Origin: Sporothrix humicola
Lineage: Eukaryota > Ascomycota > Sordariomycetes > Ophiostomatales > Ophiostomataceae
Assembly (NCBI GenBank): GCA_021396245.1
Contig: WNYE01000001.1
Coordinates: 744,001-808,000 of the forward strand
Length of the DNA stretch: 64,000 nucleotides
Direction of reading: 5' to 3'
Under the pieces are notes generated by a model, which was given only the letters and a program-made list of their open reading frames with translations, had not been told where the DNA came from and searched no databases. A program made the translations under genes and the position numbers. Below, one piece after another: positions 37,647 to 50,349 of the stretch. The number at the start of each line of letters is the position of its first letter. Position 1 is the stretch's first letter.

Positions 37647-40600
37647 GGCCGACAAGGCGTGTTGACAGCAGGTGATGCATCACGCGAAGGATTTAGATGT
37701 ACTAGTAGTGTAGACCTCAGATCGACCATCGTTTTCTAGAATAAAAAAGGTCGCGAGAGAGGCAGAACAAGAGGCAGAAAGAGGGGAAGCTCCCATCTCT
37801 CGAATTTTAGAATGCGTCAGAGGCGTCAGGAGTGTCGGAAGCGTCAGATTGCAACCACCGCCCCGACAACTTGCACGCTTGCACGATATGCACGTTGAAC
37901 GCCTCCGCCTTTATTTTAGGCCGTGCAGCAAGGAAGCTGGGTTCCGGATGTGCCACACGCTGCTCCTGCAGCAGCGCCGCATTGGTCCTGCAGTGGTCAA
38001 GAACGCCCCAAAGATACAAAATACAAAGGAAAAAAAGGAAGAACGGTCGGGACAGAAGGTCAGAACCAGACAGAGAAATGTGGAGAGCTGTGCTCTTTTT
38101 GTGCTGTCAGATCCAATTCAAGTACCGTAGGCTGGGAGTTACTATCAAAGAAAGAGAGCTGAAGGAAGTCAAGCAGACATGAAAGAAAGCAGATAGGTTA
38201 GTTGTGTTAGATATTGCATGGCTGGATGAAGCGAAGAGCAATAATGAAAAGAAAGAGAAAACAAGCCAAAAGACTAAACGATCCGTATTCGAGCGTTGGT
38301 ATTTGTCACTAAGAATCCTGGGCGAACCCCCTCGTCGTTCACAAATCCGAGTCCTCGGTTTGCTCTCCCCTCCTTTATCAAGTCTTAGAATATCCCCAGT
38401 CAACCTTGACCCAGCGACATCGACCTAGATGGCCCAGAGATGGCCAAAGACCATCCCAGGATGACATGATCTCCACGCTGATGCTTGATGCTAATGTCGA
38501 CAAGGGTCGTGCTGTCGTCATACAAAGTAAAACTGCGGAATGATAAAGGAGGGGAAGAAAGAGGAGTTCGAGGAGTTCGAGAAAATAGAGAGATAGCTCG
38601 AGATAAAGAGGAGAAGGAGAGCTTGTATGGTGTGTGGGTGGGTGTCGAGCGAGCTCTAGATTGTCATAGTTTGAACATAGCTGCTTTTGAAACTCTGAAA
38701 AAAGAGGAGACTTCGGCGTTTGCCCATCGTCGGGACATTTCTCACAATCGACAAGATCGGCGGCCGCCCTTCCAGCTCGAGGCCCCCCGAGTCCCCTCTT
38801 TCCGCCTTTTCTGTCGTTTCCGCCCTGCCCACAAGTCCTCCGTATGATTTACGGCATCGTCGTATGTACAATGCGTTCGGTTGTGCCATTTAATCGACTT
38901 TCGTGCATCGACCATACCTCGCCTGGATGTCGTTTGCATCGTCTGGTGTTTTTTTTCTGGTGTGCCCAGTCAGTCGCCCTGGCCGGCCCAAGTCGCCGGG
39001 CCAATTATTACTTTGTTACAATGGTAAAAGGCTGAGAAGGAAATGCTTGGCCTGCAGGCTGTGCATGGGTGCAATGCGTGCATACTCCGGTGCTGCATGC
39101 AGTAGCCGCCCGCAAGAACGGGTTTTTGCGAGCAGTTTGAACAGTTTGTGCGCAATGTGAGCACCTGTGAGCACTTGTGCGGGCGAGGAACATCCACAGT
39201 AACTTACAGGTCACAAAAGTGGTCACAAAATGGACCCAAAAACTATGTGGCTGGCCGTTTGCAGTCGTCGAGGCTGGATTTGCCCATTTTCGTTTTTGCA
39301 TTTGCATCTGCATTACTTGTACATTTGCATTGCATCTGCATACTTTTCTTGTTTCTCGTCCTTTTGCTTTTCGCTTTGCACATTTGCACATTTTCTTTTT
39401 CTTTTTCCTTTGCTTGACCCCTGCTATTCACCCGTCTCCCCAGTATCGATTTCAGCTAGATTGGCCCAAAGTGGCGGGCGAACGCCGTGGATGCAGTCCG
39501 CTTCCGGGATCCGACGAAAAGAAAGCAGATAAAATGTTGACGCAAAAGGATGGAAGCGAAATGCGAAGCGGACAATTTTATCGATCGTCTGGACTTCTTC
39601 TTTCGTCTTGTGTTTCCCTGTCTCTCTTGTCTCTCTTCTCCTCTTCTCCTCTTCTCCACACCCTCTCTGCCCCTTTCTGTCGAGAGCATGTGCTGTGAGA
39701 TGCAGTTCATATGATCAAAAGTTTAGAGGGACGTTAATGATAAAAACAACGAAAGCGACAAAAGCGAAGCAAACTACATCATAAAAGGTGGTGGGTATGG
39801 TCGAGTATTTCGTTATTTGATATCAAGCCAAGCATTACTACCCCGTTGCTGGACATTTGTGTGTGGAGGTATGAGTGGGCAGTTTTGGTATCTCTGACGA
39901 ACCATAGGGAACTTGACGAGTCTATCAAGCGAGACCACTGTATCGTCCATTCATAATTGAGAAATCAGAGTCACGAGGTGACCCCGCGATGCTGCTTAAC
40001 AAAGACTGGAGTTTGTAAAGCATGCCTCCGTCGAGAAAATGATCGCTCGCTTCTTGCCTGGGCGTCTTGGAGCTCTCTTAGACACGTTTTAGACTGTGCC
40101 ACGATTGAAAACGATTGGCCCAAAAAAGACAATCCAAATGCATATCATGGACGAGAGAAACTACATCATACAACGCAAATCAAAGTGCGGGCAGCTCGTC
40201 CGAACAGGTGGGATGTGGAAAAGGGGAACAAAAACAATAAAAATACTAGACAAGGACCAGGAAGCGACCAAAGACATGGCTTGGACAGGGAACAGGCCTT
40301 GTCAAAAATAAAAGCGAAATAAAATAAAAATGAGGAGGAAAATGGTTCATTCTCGAGTGAAAGAAAGAGGGGGGAGTTCGAGGAGATCAAAGGAAGCCGC
40401 AAGCGATGTGCACTAAGTCCAGACTAAGTGCTCTAAAAGAGAACCGTCGGGGACCCAAGACCCTCGAGTTCAAATTCAAAGTACCCTTGTATTCTTTTTT
40501 CCTGCCTGGGAGCTTTACCTAATCAAGCTATTAGCGCAAAACGTCAAGGTATCCCTTTCGGTAAATCTTGAAATTTTGGTGGAAAGAGTCACTTGGTCAT

Positions 40601-41312
40601 ACTTTTGGAGTATGGCTTCAGGACCTGTAACGGGCTAGGCCCGTGAGGCGAGAATTTAAACATCACATAGAATTAAAGCATTTTGTCGACAACAAAAGGA
40701 CGGGAGCTACACATATGAGTGAAACCCAAACCCCAAATAACGAAACTACACAAGAGCCATGGCGTTCGAACCAACCATACCACAGATAGAAACTGTGTCG
40801 TGAATGACGTCGGTTTCGTTGCACTTATTTTTCTCTAAAGTAAATAGAAGTAAATAGACCGTTTTGGCCAAGACGGACGGATGATTTGCCTGTATTGTTT
40901 GCTGAAAGTGGAAATGGCAACCCAAAAGGTCCAGCCAGGCCAAACTCCCAAGCCAGCAGATAAATAGAACAGCTAGATGAATGCGTAAGGGTGATGCTCA
41001 AGCCGTCATGTAAAAAGAAAGAAAGAAAATTTCATATCCGCCAGGCAGACTTACACCAGCTCCTTCCGAAAATGGCCGAATATCATACAGTGCATCGTAC
41101 CTGTGCAACGTATTGTACGACGCAAGTTATATATTCGATGCAAGCTTTTTGCGCAATCCCGACGCAACCCGGGTATGATGGAATGTAAATAACTTTTCCA
41201 AAGATTGATTATTTTATACGGAGCACCGGCACGGGGTATTTGTGTGTGGTATGACGGCGGTGCTCGATGAAAAAAAAAAAATGTTTACAGCGGACTTAGA
41301 CTAGTTAGTAGG

Positions 41313-41349
41313 AGGTACCTCTCCATACAAAATATATTGAGAGGTACCT
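41313..41349. repeat. Perfect inverted repeat, 11-bp arms
   Basis: AGGTACCTCTC at 41313-41323 and its exact reverse complement GAGAGGTACCT at 41339-41349, with a 15-base A/T-rich loop. Each arm contains the palindrome AGGTACCT. It lies in an AT-rich stretch with no coding frame. It could form a stem-loop in DNA or RNA or bind a dimeric protein at two sites. Confidence 0.9.
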
Positions 41350-44254
41350 GCCACTTACACACATAGTAATGTAATACGTTTTAAATTCACTATTAGTGTG
41401 CACTCTGAAGACCAGTTTGTCGCAGGCGGTAAATTTTAAATTTTAGCAATTTCCTATTTTGGGTTCTGCTAAAACTGCTCTTCGCACATTGTTTCCATCA
41501 AGAGCCCTCGATGAAATATATGTCTATCAGAGTCAACAATATTCCAGAACAACGCACATTGTATGCTTTTGATAGTTTGTATTCGTATCAGTCCAGCCAC
41601 CAGAATAATCTTTCTCTGTTGATACAGCACTGTGGCTTGGAACATTCACGCCGCTCCTCCCCGCTTCCCGCAAAGCGACGAATTCTGAGGCAGTCTCGGG
41701 CCATGGTCGCGTCATCTCATGGTAGCAGTGCCGCGATACGGCCCTGAACATGTGACGCCTCTTTATGTGCTCCGAACCATCCGATATGATCATTCACGAT
41801 GAGAAAGTGGTATTAGCATCGAACGGCGAAGATTCCGGCTCGGTCCTTCGCGGTACACAAGTAATGAAGAGCCCTTAAATTTTGTGTGCTCTGATCTGGA
41901 CATTGTTTTCTGTTTTGTGCGGACGCTATTCAAAGCTATCATTTTCTTTTCGATCCGATTCGTGGCTCATTCCAACATCACGAGTCTTGGCACGCCAGAC
42001 GCGTGCAAAGCACGCAGTCTCGCCTGGCTTGATTTTTTCTGTGCGTTCTACCGTAGCTCAGCCTCTGACTTACACATATCCAAAGCCTGGACCGATGAAC
42101 TGTCCTCATCTTTAAACTCTCCTTATCTTTAGTGCGATCAAATCACTGTGTACTTGCCATGAGAAATGATACATTTTATTCAATTTTTAACATGTATCTT
42201 ATACCCAGAGTTTAGATCGCCATATTTGGTTCAATTTGTAAAGGATATTGCTTTGTATCGAGTAGGAAAGCATGTAGTCGAAGCTCCAAATATCAAGTCC
42301 AAGAGTCAAGAGTTTTAGGGCTCCTTCGTGCCTCTGTCGGCCGGAATCACAACCGGTGAGCAGTATGGGGTTGACGCCCAGCCTTTCTTGATTCCTCTGC
42401 CTTGACAAAACGAGTTAAAAGGAGCGGAGACCGCTAGAGTTCAGCTCTCAGTACGGCTTTTGTCCCGACAAAGTGGAGAACTTGTGGCATATGCGATTGA
42501 AAGGACAAGGAGACAAGACGAATGAAAAAGTGGATATGTTGAGAAACCGAGATGCGCTTTCGAAGTAGCTTTCGAGCGGTTTTGCGGAAGTTTTCACGGC
42601 AGATGACGGACGATGGACGGATACAGAGTGGACAGTTGTGTTTTGGAAACATTTAAAAAATAGGTGGGATGGGGCCTGCAAATTACGTGGATATTACGGA
42701 CCAGTGTCGCCAAGTTCCCGGAGCACGAGGTGCCCGGAAATGCCCCAACTGCGCTCAAGTGCCGACGTGAGACAGGCATCTGGAGGGAAAGGAAGATGAA
42801 AAAGGCAAATCAGAAGATCGTGGAAGAACTCAAGTGGCGGCAAGATGCAGGAAAAAGAAGACGAAAGCAGAAGAAAGTGTGCAAAGAAAAAAACAGGGTG
42901 GGATTGAAGGATTAGAGGAACTGCGTCGGACAAAGAGGAGCCACACAAACTTGACAAGTTAGGAGACTTAAAATAAAGAGTGGGCATCGCTGATGTGCAA
43001 TCGGATGTGCAACCAATGCATGTCAAATGTGACGCAAGATACCGTTGGAGCGGGGGTGCCTGGATGTTACGACAGAAGGGACTCGATGCTGTGTGACGAT
43101 TGCGGGCAGTGCTTTGAAAGAGGTGAAAGAAATGGAAGTGCAAAAAGTATGAATTGCAGGGATCATGCAGTCGATCAGGGTACAACCACTTCAAGACTTA
43201 CCACATATACCACAGATACGTGTATCCATTTCGATGCATTGCCTCAACACAAAGCAAACTACGGATAATTATTATGTAGAAAAGGGTCCTTTTGTTGCTC
43301 GTTTCTCACATCTTCCCTGTCATTTATGAGATGTGCTGTGAGAAGTTCGAGTTGTAGTGGTGGAGAACCAAACCTTTTCAAGAAACTACTGCAAGCAGCG
43401 AGCGACAATCCACACAACCCGTGCTCCATGGCCGACAATCCATCAATTGACGCCGGCAGATGGCGAGGAAACGAAGTAACAGAATTAGGAAAGATAAAAC
43501 GAATGTCGGAAAGAATGACTGTACGACGTACTACTGTATCGAATTTTAGGCAGATCGCGTCACCATGGCGAGATGCCGCGTACTCTGCTCTATTCTATGT
43601 GGATGGAAATAGTATCTAGCATCTGCCTTACGAGCGGTATTCCGTTCTCTTAGATGCATGTGAGCAATGGCCAAGCAAAGGACAAGACGAGCCGCCGTCT
43701 TGTCAACCACATAGTTGCTAACACCAACCCAAAGAGGCTGCAAAGTCCCTGGATTTTTCATTTTACAGCGCCTCCAAGGTTTGGTCTATTTGCTTTTTCG
43801 AGCCGACCATCCCCGGCAAGCAAATCATCCGAGCATTGGGAGAGAGGCACGAAGCACAAACTCTGCTTTTGGGTTGGCGCTGGATGTACGACGCATTCAG
43901 TCCGGCTCTGCTCTGTCATCATGGCTTGGGAGACTAACATCCCATTTGTTGGGATTATGTCAATGGAAAGGAGACGAAGAATGAAAGTCACGTCCATCCA
44001 CGGCACATTCATGCAGCCGAATATGGAATACTCCGTAATGTATGCACGACGAGAGCGATAGCCAGGTACACGGGTCTTTTTTTAGTGGCTGGCTGAGGCT
44101 GTGTGTTGGTGCGAATCCGTTCAAGTGAAAGAGAGGAAAAGAGAGTAAAAGAGAGTAAAAGTCTCAAAATAAGTGCGGTGTGTCTCAAGTGGTATTCTAT
44201 CGGAGAAGTTGGGTGGTTGTTGCATACAGGACGGAAGAGGCAATCCGATGACGG

Positions 44255-44370
44255 AAGGATGATATAGGAGGGGAGACGAGACGAGGATTCGAGAGCCGAA
44301 AACGGGAACCAGAAAACAGAAAACGAAACAAAAAGGAAACAGAAAAGAAAAGATAAAAAAAGAAACAGGA
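44255..44370. other. Purine-rich patch on the + strand
   Basis: About 115 bases dominated by GAAA, GAGA and AAAC words on the + strand. A separate AGAGAGTAAA duplication lies just upstream at about 44140-44160. No coding function is seen. Confidence 0.6.
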
Positions 44371-47300
44371 CAATATCAAACCAAGCGCATGCAAACTACC
44401 TACTGGTAAATAGAACGACAAGAAAAGAAACAAAAATCAAACGAACGCAACACGCTCATGGCGCAGTAGTTTATGCTGCACATGCAATCCTTCTTGGGTG
44501 TTGGTTGACAGTGTCAAGGTCGAGAACAGGTCTGTCAAATGCAAGCAAAGTGCATGCAAAGACGCCGCAAAAAGCAGGAGGCAGGGGTAGTCCAAATGCC
44601 ACGGCAAGCTTCTCTGGAGAACCCCATAGAAAACCCCATTGCGAACCGCAACGCCATCGAAAATCCATCAAGGAAAAAGAAAAAAGAGGCTCAAAAGGCA
44701 CAGTCTCATTTTTTTTTGTACCGTGCATATTACGGAGTAAATATCGGATCGCCAAAAGAAAAAGAAAGAAGAAAAGAAAAGAAACCAGGGTCTTTTGTGA
44801 GAGCAAAATAACGTAATAGCAGAGTAATTTGTCTTTCGTCTCTTGTGTCTTTTTGTTTTCTTTTTTCCCCTGCCTTTTTCCTTGGTTTCTTTTCTTTTTC
44901 GTCTCCGCATCGTCGTCTTCCGGCGTCTATGCTCCGAACCTCCGACTTGGCCGGCCATAAAAAGCAAAAGAGGCTGCATCCAATACGAAGCAAGCCTCCG
45001 AAGAGGCGGGCATGAGACAGCTGAAAGAGGAGAATTTCAAAAGGACCCATCACTAAGAATCATAAGAAAAGGCGCGAAAAAGGCGAGAAAGCGAAAAACC
45101 CCCTGTCTCACACACTTTTCAGGTACTGGGAAGAGCCTCTCACACCTCAGAGGGACCTGGAAAAGGGCTGAAAAGGCTGTTGCACCTGCATCCCACTGTG
45201 GTCTACAGTAGCACGACATACACTACTCCGTCAAGCCTGTACTGCCCGTAATGCATGTCTCAGGCACATCCTCCAAAGACAAAGGCAACTCGGAGACCAG
45301 TCCAGGGGCAGCCCACCCTCACAACAAGAAAAAAGTGAAGGAAATAAGGCACCTACCACGTAAGAAAGGAGAAGAACCTGTCGAGCATGTAAGAAGTCAG
45401 AGTAGTGAGCGGAGGAATCAGTGGTCGCCCCTGAATGGCCCATTTTGCCATGTTTACTCGGTGGCGATGTTGCGGTTCATTCTCTCCGGTGCTGTGAGAT
45501 GTGAGATAGTAGAGGAATTTTCCGTCCTAGCACTTGGCAGAGGAATATTATGGGCTTCCACATGCGCCTAAAAGATGTGTGGCAGACTGGCGTGATTCCT
45601 ACTCGTTGGCCTCATCCATGTTATCCATAATATCCATGAAAACCATGTTTGTTTTTGTTGACGCCATATCTCCATATCTCCCATGTTCCCATTCCTCCAT
45701 TTTCCCACGCTTCCGTGCTTCCGTGCCTGCAATTAAAGATGCATCGTGCCTGGATGGTCAGGAACGAAAGGGAGGGGCGTGTCTGAGCATCTCACATGTT
45801 CTCAGTGCTCACACACTCACACATGTTCAACATACGATGAATGGGCCATGCAGGTCTAGGAGCCTCGTCTTTTTTGCTTCTCTGTTGTCGATTTCGTCAG
45901 TCCACAGTCATGCATTTGCCATTAACCTCGTATGAGTATCTCGATTTAATATTTCCATCAGTTTGCATCTTGTTTCCGCCTTGTTTGCATTTTGTTGAAT
46001 TCTTGTCAGGTTTTTGTTGCATTTTACATTTCATCGCTTATTGTCTTGGCATTTACTGTTCGTCACTTACCCTTCCACGTTATTCTTGCTCTTTTCCACT
46101 TTCAACAGTCATACAAAGCCTATTTGCCCCCGCCTCGTACGCAGCCTTACTCTTGACCATCTCTTATAAAGAGCTCCCCAGAAAGCGACAACGTACGCGG
46201 CTTTACCGTAAACTACATTGTGCAATTCGTGGACCAAGAACAGCAAAAAAAAGTAAGATAGTAACCTCTTCGGACACCCAGCAGAGCCTCTCGGTCCCGA
46301 AACATAAGAATGCTAAGCCTTGTAGATATTTAGAGCTCTTGGAGCCCTCTAAACTCATGTTGGGCGCGATGGATCTCGAAGAGGCGCTGGTTGGCAGAGT
46401 GTAAAGGTAGAAAAAGAAGAGTGCACATGGTTGATTGACGGCCAGAGTACTATGAACATTGAGAACAAAAAGGCCAAGAGACGAAGCTCTCCCAAACTGT
46501 GTGCGGATAAGCCGACTTGGACAAATAAGAACGTCGGATGGGACAGATGCATAAGAAGATAAGAGAGTTCAGGATTAGAGAGTAAAAGGATAAGAAGGAT
46601 AATAATAATAGACCAGGACCACGTGCTCCTGTTTTACGGCTGGCATTTGTCGAAGGCCATGTGGATAAACTCAGTAAGGCGAAGCCAAGGATTAGTGTTA
46701 TTGGTATATCTACAAAGTACAGAAGGACCGGTTTGTGTGGGCGTATGTACGAAAGGTCGAGGCGGCTCTATCGGCGAGAGACGGGGAGGAGCAACTAAAA
46801 GGCCGCTTGGCACGGCCGGACGGCTTCGGGGCTGCGAGAAATAGAGAAATACCGTGGCGGGCAGCGAAAAAGCAACAAAAGCAATAAGCAAAAGGAAATT
46901 CAGATGGCAAAAGGAAAAGAGGAGGGAAACACAAATAACGACCGCCATGATGAGCCATTGCGAGCCATTGAGAGCAAAAGTGTAAAAACAGAGCGGCCAG
47001 CCAGGCCGTATCAGATAGGGCGTCCGGCTCAGTCGCGATCCGGGAGCCTTAGGGGGCCTGGACAGGCCTAATCCCTACTCGATAGCAGTGTCTGACCAAC
47101 GCTCCAGCACGGAAGATAAGCCGGGGCAACCTCACAGGGCAGAAAGGCAAAACTTGCCCGGATGGAGGTTGGCACCTTGAAGCGCACCAGATAGGCGAGC
47201 AGGCAGGTGCATCACTGGGAAAAAGTAGAAGAATGACTTGGAAAGTGTCCATCCTCGTATCGTAACTGTATCATAAAGTCGTGAGAAGGAACTGTATGCT

Positions 47301-49493
47301 TGGACAGCTGGTGTGCGTCGGCAAAGTGGAAGAAGTCGTGTTAGTGCGATCGGGCACAAAGGCACAAAAGCACAAACAGCCCTGTCCGCTAAGCTGCCTG
47401 AAGCGCCTGGAAACCCCCGCCTGAGACCCGCTGAAATTCCACACAGCCTTCGCCTAAATCTGACTGGCTCAGTGGGTTTAGTGGACATGGTGGATGGATT
47501 CTTCTATTCGTTTTGCTGTCGTCATGCCGAGAGTTCAGCTACGAGAACCATGAGAATGACAAGACCGACGGTCTGGCGGAGAAGAGCCTCCGCAAACATG
47601 CACGTAAGATACGATGAGCGTGGGAGATAGAGCCGGGACCGTGGCAGGTCGGTGCAATCCAAATCAGTTCAGCCGTTAAGGTGAACTGTAGCGTCTCATC
47701 CATCCATAGAAAACCATCCACAAGCCGGCCAAGCCTTTGTTCTGGTATCTATCTACTCTATCATGAATCCTTCGTCTGTTTTCAGATATGCCAATTCTCA
47801 GCACGCAGTACTTTCTTTGATATTTGAACTTCATTCAATCGTGTCTGATTTTCTATTTCACTCGATCTTGCTACTTTTCTTTTGCCATTCGTTATTTTTC
47901 TTCTTTTTTGTTCTACTTCCTTTTCTGTCCTCATGTTTGCCGTTTCTATCCTCCTCTACTCTTTGCATCGTCTCTCCCAATCCCATTTCGGATATATCCT
48001 CTCTATAACAATGCCACTAACATGGAGTAGACACTACTCAGGTCGCTCCATCAACTAAAAGCGGTCGAACGAGCAAGACCTACTTGCAAATTCTGGTTCT
48101 GATTCTGATTCTCGTTTTGATTTTGATTTTTGAATTTAACATTTATTTTTGTTTATTTTTATTTTCATTTTCATATTGACTTTTACCGAAAACGGAAAAC
48201 GAGGACAGACTACTTGGACCAACAGACAACACCAATTGTCTCCAAAGCCAGCAGTCCCAGAGTCATAGACTTGGGACTCTGGAGTTGGGATTCCCAGAAT
48301 TGAGGTTTGCAGCACCAGGCCCAAAGCCATGGCCGGAGAAAGAAGAGAGCAAAGCAAAAGCAACGAGCAACTAACAGCTAACATCAACAACTAGAAGATA
48401 ACAAATGGCAACTAGCAATGGTCAAAGAAAACAAATACCGGGCAGCGGACACCGGGCAACGGTTCGACGAATAAGAACAGAATAAAGACGAGGCTCGCAT
48501 CAATAATACGGCCGTCTACGAATTACGAATACGAATAGCCTTGCGAGGTATCTTGCTCACTGCTTGGGATTACGCGAGAGCATCTGATAGAATATATGAC
48601 TGAGATGCTTTTTAGTCAAGACTGGAGCCTTATTGGATACGAATATTCATCCTATGGACGGATGCTCTATCCTCCACAGTCTTTTGCCTCAACTCAACGT
48701 CCTTGGACGCAAATTCAACTACCGTTGCCGCAGTTGAATTTAGCAGAGCCCAAATAACAGAATAAAAATAAAAGAAAAGAAAATTATAAAAATGAAGCAA
48801 AATGAATCGAATCAACCACTATCAAAAATATGGCCTGCTGACCTCGTTATGCAATCCCCGCTACGATTTAGCAGCCTCGCGAGAGTTTAGTTCACCACGC
48901 CGGCCCAGAGCAACAAGGATCAGTCCAGGATAAGCCCATCCATCCAATGGGGCACAATGGGGCACAAAGCCACCAAAGGAACCAAAGGATGATCATGCAC
49001 AGCGGCGAGTTTCCAGAAACGGCCAATTTCCTCTTTGGAGTGATGTGCAAAAATGATGTACTGTTAGTGAAGTTGAGAGTTGTTGGAACTCAAGTTGCAT
49101 GTTGGAAACAAACAGCGATCACAACAGGTGAAAGAGACTTGAGAATAAAAGATGAGTTACAAACACACAAAGACAGAGCACCAAGAGAGCAAACACGAAT
49201 TGAATGAAAGAACTGCGTCGACCCAAGAAACATATCTCCGGGATAGTGGTCATCCCACCAACGAAATTCTCACCTAACAGACAAGCGTCGTTGGCCACCA
49301 GGGTTCTTTCCTTCTCAAGTGCTCTCTCATCCAATTACTGTCTGAATAACTTTCTCAACAGCAGCATGAGCTTGATGCAGCATTGCTGATGCACAATGCA
49401 GAGCAAGAGCCAACGGCCATCCCCGTTGAGCTCGCTTGCCGGATGCGGCGGTTTTGTTTGATGCTGTTTATTCTTTTCGTTTCTTCAATTGTC

Positions 49494-49514
49494 TTTTTTT
49501 TTTAAATAAAAAAA
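49494..49514. repeat. T10/A-rich homopolymer junction
   Basis: Ten T followed by AAATAAAAAAAA, a near-palindromic T/A tract like those at 21758 and 50324. Confidence 0.9.
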
Positions 49515-49835
49515 ATTCCATTGCCATCTCCAATTGATGTTCAATTGGGCATTTGCTTTTGTTTCTTGTCAGCTCCCAACATAACACAGAGTAGCGCAAG
49601 TGCAAGCTCCTATGGGATTTCTGGGACGTCCCAAGGCATTGATTTAGTGAGTCTACCCAGATATTCGGTCCTTTCAACGTCAATTCCGGCATTGGTGATT
49701 GTGATCTTCTGGGCCAGTTGCTTCTTTGGTGGCGGAGGTGGGTGTTGGTGATTTCTGCAAGTGCTGGTGGCTATTGACAAAGAGAGACATCCCCCAAAAG
49801 CCAAGCTCAGTGAGCAAATTGGAGAACCAAATTAG

Positions 49836-49883
49836 AGGCCAAAATGGAGGGCCACAATGGAGGCCACAATGGAGGCCCAAAAT
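49836..49883. repeat. Tandem repeat, 12-bp unit x about 4
   Basis: Variants of AGGCCACAATGG run head to tail (AGGCCAAAATGG, AGGGCCACAATGG, AGGCCACAATGG, AGGCCCAAAAT). One copy carries an extra G. Confidence 0.9.
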
Positions 49884-50323
49884 CAAATTGGAGAGCAAAT
49901 CGCCATCACAGTAAACCTAATTGCTCACTGTTTCACTTTTTCGGGGTCGTGATTTCTTCACTAATTTAACCATGCATCATGGGATGTATCTTGCGTCTTG
50001 TCGTATAGGCCAAATTGCCCCACGATATACTGCCGATTCTTCTGCCGATTCTTCGATTCAATGAGACTGCACTCTCTTCATCACGAACCGCAACGCACGG
50101 CTAAGCGGCCAACAAGGTGCATCAATGGGCTGCCATCGCCACGTTGTGCTCATTGCGATCACTGGAGACTGGTTTAGCTTTGTGTCTCCCAGCCCACTGC
50201 CGGACAGCAACCTAATGACGACCGGCGACTTCAAGATCAGAAATCAAAGCTTATCGTCGAATATCACCAAATCATAGCAAAGCGGAAATAGCCATCGCCT
50301 CGCCAACGGGAAAACAATTAAGA

Positions 50324-50349
50324 TTTTTTTTTTAAAAAAAAAAAAAAAA
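50324..50349. repeat. T10A16 homopolymer junction
   Basis: Ten T run directly into sixteen A, a self-complementary tract. Confidence 0.93.

Larger units (their letters stand above)
33011..44254. other. Non-coding right desert, part 1
   Basis: The first few hundred bases are T-rich and probably include the 3' untranslated region of the zinc-finger gene. Beyond that no gene is supported. Contents: paired CCGCGGCG at 36193-36200 and 36209-36216, an A26 run at 37214-37239, a 9-bp tandem repeat at 37611-37646, TTGCAT/CTGCAT-rich sequence at about 39293-39341, a strong hairpin at 41313-41349, and GTACGACGTAC at 43521-43531. Open frames of up to 205 codons (minus strand 34628-35245) occur, but they overlap opposite-strand frames and show no domain. 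Confidence 0.65.

Noticed and set aside
40750..40790. Possible minus-strand tRNA B-box (GGTTCGAAC)
   Set aside because: The flanking bases do not form a five-pair T-stem, and no A-box or acceptor stem is found at the right distance.
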